Source: Massilia yuzhufengensis (GTDB lineage: Bacteria > Pseudomonadota > Gammaproteobacteria > Burkholderiales > Burkholderiaceae_D). Taken from it: a stretch of DNA of 62,770 bases. The stretch's first letter is position 1; every line of letters begins with the position of its first letter. The notes beneath the pieces are model-generated. The model saw only the letters and a list, made by a program, of their open reading frames with translations. It had not been told where the DNA came from and searched no databases. The position numbers were made by a program, and so were the translations under genes. Below, one piece after another: positions 61,480-62,770 of the stretch. The stretch lies in assembly GCF_900112225.1 (NCBI RefSeq), contig NZ_FOLD01000031.1, positions 1 to 62,770 of the forward strand, in the 5' to 3' direction.

Positions 61480-62770
61480 TCACTCCGTTCCTGCGCCAGC
61501 AGGAACCTCACTTCCATCCTCCGTCGTCACCACAGCCACCACACCCTCAGCCTCGACGACTTCCGCCACCGCAGCCTCCCCCGTATCGCCCTCTTCTTCC
61601 TCTTCCTCTTCGATCTCCACCCCAGGCGCCGCGGCCGCCACTTCCAGCAGGCGCGCCTCCAGCGTCAGGTCGATCTCATCCCAGCGCACCACGTCGAGCT
61701 TCACCTGCGCCCCGCGCGCCACCGACTGCATGCCGGCCAGGCGCACCACCAGCGGTACCTCGACCAGGCGCACGATCTCGTCTTTCAGCACCACGGCATC
61801 GACGTGCTTGGCCTGTTCCTGCCCCAGCCAGCGCAGGCAACAGTAGCGCTCCATGTTTTGCTGGAAGTCGTTGTAGGCCGCATACGCCGCATCGAAGCTG
61901 GACACGATCGCGAACAGCGTCGCGTCGCGCGGCTTGAACGGTGCGACCAGGGGCGCGGTCACGCCGTGTTCGGCAGCGGCCAGGATCTGCCACTGGTTCA
62001 CCAGGTCGGTGTAGCGGCGCAGCGGCGAAGTGCTCCACGCGTACTGGTCCACGCCCAGGCCCTGGTGCGGCGCCGCGTGGGTGACCATGCGGACCTGGAT
62101 CTTGGCGTTCCAGCCACCCGCGCCCGGACCCTGCGAGCGGTAGATGCCCGGCACGCCGGAGTCGTGCAGCAGCTTGCCCCAGGTGCTGTTCGCAAAAATC
62201 ATCAGCTCGGCCACGATCTTGTCGAGCGGGGCGCCGCGCTTGCGGCGCACGATGCTCACCACGTCGTCGTCGACATAGAAATTGAAGTCGACGCGGTTGG
62301 CCTGTTCGGGCTTGAGGCCAAAGGCTTCGCGCTTCTTCATGCGGCCCGCTTCCAGCTGCAGCGCCCACTTCCACAGCAGGCCCAGCTCATCCTTGTGCGG
62401 ATACTCGCCGCTGCCGGTTTCCAGCGCCTCTTCGGTCACGATCGGATCGAGGTCGTTCAGGCGCAGGTTGCTCTTGATCGGCACCAGTTCGGCGCGGGTG
62501 GTGGTCGAGACCACCGACCAGTCTTCGCTATTCAATACCGCATACAGCGACAGCGCCGGGCAGCTGGAACCTTCGGCCAGCGTGAAGGCCTGCACCACGT
62601 CGTCCGGCAGCATGGTGATCTTGTCGCCCGGCATATAGACGGTGGACATGCGGGAACGCGCGATCTTGTCGATCGCGTCGTCCGGGCGAATACCCAGGCC
62701 CGGCGCGGCGATGTGGATACCCACGCGCACCGTGCCATCGTCCAGTTTGACCACCGAGAAGGCGTCGTCG
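61480..62770 (-). CDS. RNase II/R-type (RNB domain) exonuclease, 5' end cut
   Basis: The last 429 codons of a larger gene; the frame runs open off the right edge. The sequence begins DDAFSVVKLDDGTVRVGIHI, inside the RNB catalytic block (Asp cluster), then VYMPGDKITMLPDDVVQ, AELMIFANSTWGKLL and STSPLRRYTDLVNQWQIL, the RNB signature. It degrades RNA 3' to 5'. A beta-barrel-like region follows, and then a strongly acidic tail with EIEEEEEEEGD, unusual for RNase R, which normally ends basic. Whether the N-terminal cold-shock domains exist cannot be seen. Confidence 0.88.
   Translation of the reverse strand, partial: DDAFSVVKLDDGTVRVGIHIAAPGLGIRPDDAIDKIARSRMSTVYMPGDKITMLPDDVVQAFTLAEGSSCPALSLYAVLNSEDWSVVSTTTRAELVPIKSNLRLNDLDPIVTEEALETGSGEYPHKDELGLLWKWALQLEAGRMKKREAFGLKPEQANRVDFNFYVDDDVVSIVRRKRGAPLDKIVAELMIFANSTWGKLLHDSGVPGIYRSQGPGAGGWNAKIQVRMVTHAAPHQGLGVDQYAWSTSPLRRYTDLVNQWQILAAAEHGVTAPLVAPFKPRDATLFAIVSSFDAAYAAYNDFQQNMERYCCLRWLGQEQAKHVDAVVLKDEIVRLVEVPLVVRLAGMQSVARGAQVKLDVVRWDEIDLTLEARLLEVAAAAPGVEIEEEEEEEGDTGEAAVAEVVEAEGVVAVVTTEDGSEVPAGAGTE

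Overview
The window looks like a chromosomal segment of a high-GC betaproteobacterium of the Burkholderiales, most likely Oxalobacteraceae (Massilia/Duganella/Janthinobacterium-like). The grounds are gene content and order: miaB-phoH-ybeY-corC-lnt, glyQ-glyS-gmhB, yqgE-ruvX-pyrR-pyrB-pyrC', and hemL next to a ThiD-like gene, rubredoxin and pilGHIJ-chpA. The genus is inference. I saw no rRNA, intact tRNA or CRISPR array.

Accessory left end (1-4480). The window opens inside an IS3-family element (orfA and one terminal repeat). Two unknown genes follow, then a lone 735-residue AAA ATPase. It has a CPxC zinc-hook-like motif and a C-terminal R-x3-E...H signature resembling RloC/PrrC anticodon nucleases. 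The block ends in a 21-nt piece that matches the 3' end of a tRNA, directly before a strong terminator, as expected at the far junction of an element integrated in a tRNA gene.

Metabolic and envelope core (4535-19350). Small conserved genes and a DUF445 membrane protein lead into a TetR-controlled trio: alpha-methylacyl-CoA racemase, acyl-CoA dehydrogenase and SCPx-type thiolase. These fit breakdown of methyl-branched acyl-CoAs. Next come a YbaL-type cation antiporter, a stand-alone FtsH-like membrane protease, a 91-residue protein with a PEP-CTERM-like tail, DUF1697 and GST genes, a two-gene HDOD module and a small HTH protein.

Housekeeping runs (19358-46018). An overlapping miaB-phoH-ybeY-corC-lnt operon is followed by glyQS-gmhB-plsC-ygjP. 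LPS-core genes (waaA, waaC, a phosphohexomutase), an H-NS-like gene, a WecA/MraY-type transferase, apaH, ilvD and a second PlsC come next. Then yqgE-ruvX-pyrR-pyrB-pyrC', whose dihydroorotase-like member lacks the HxH metal ligands, and a photolyase.

Type IV pilus chemosensory cluster (46178-55356). pilG, pilH, pilI, pilJ and a 1,712-residue multi-Hpt CheA-like kinase (chpA) form one minus-strand run with rubredoxin upstream. No CheR- or CheB-like gene is adjacent. A ThiD-like gene with altered active-site motifs, hemL, corA, mtgA-aroE-tonB and a truncated RNase II/R-type gene complete the window.

Intergenic repeats. Two families recur. One is a paired 20-bp hairpin (four loci) with compensatory stem changes and two loop subtypes. 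The other is a GTAGGGTGGTCGGC-type palindrome (two loci). A separate 117-bp imperfect palindrome lies between rubredoxin and the ThiD-like gene.
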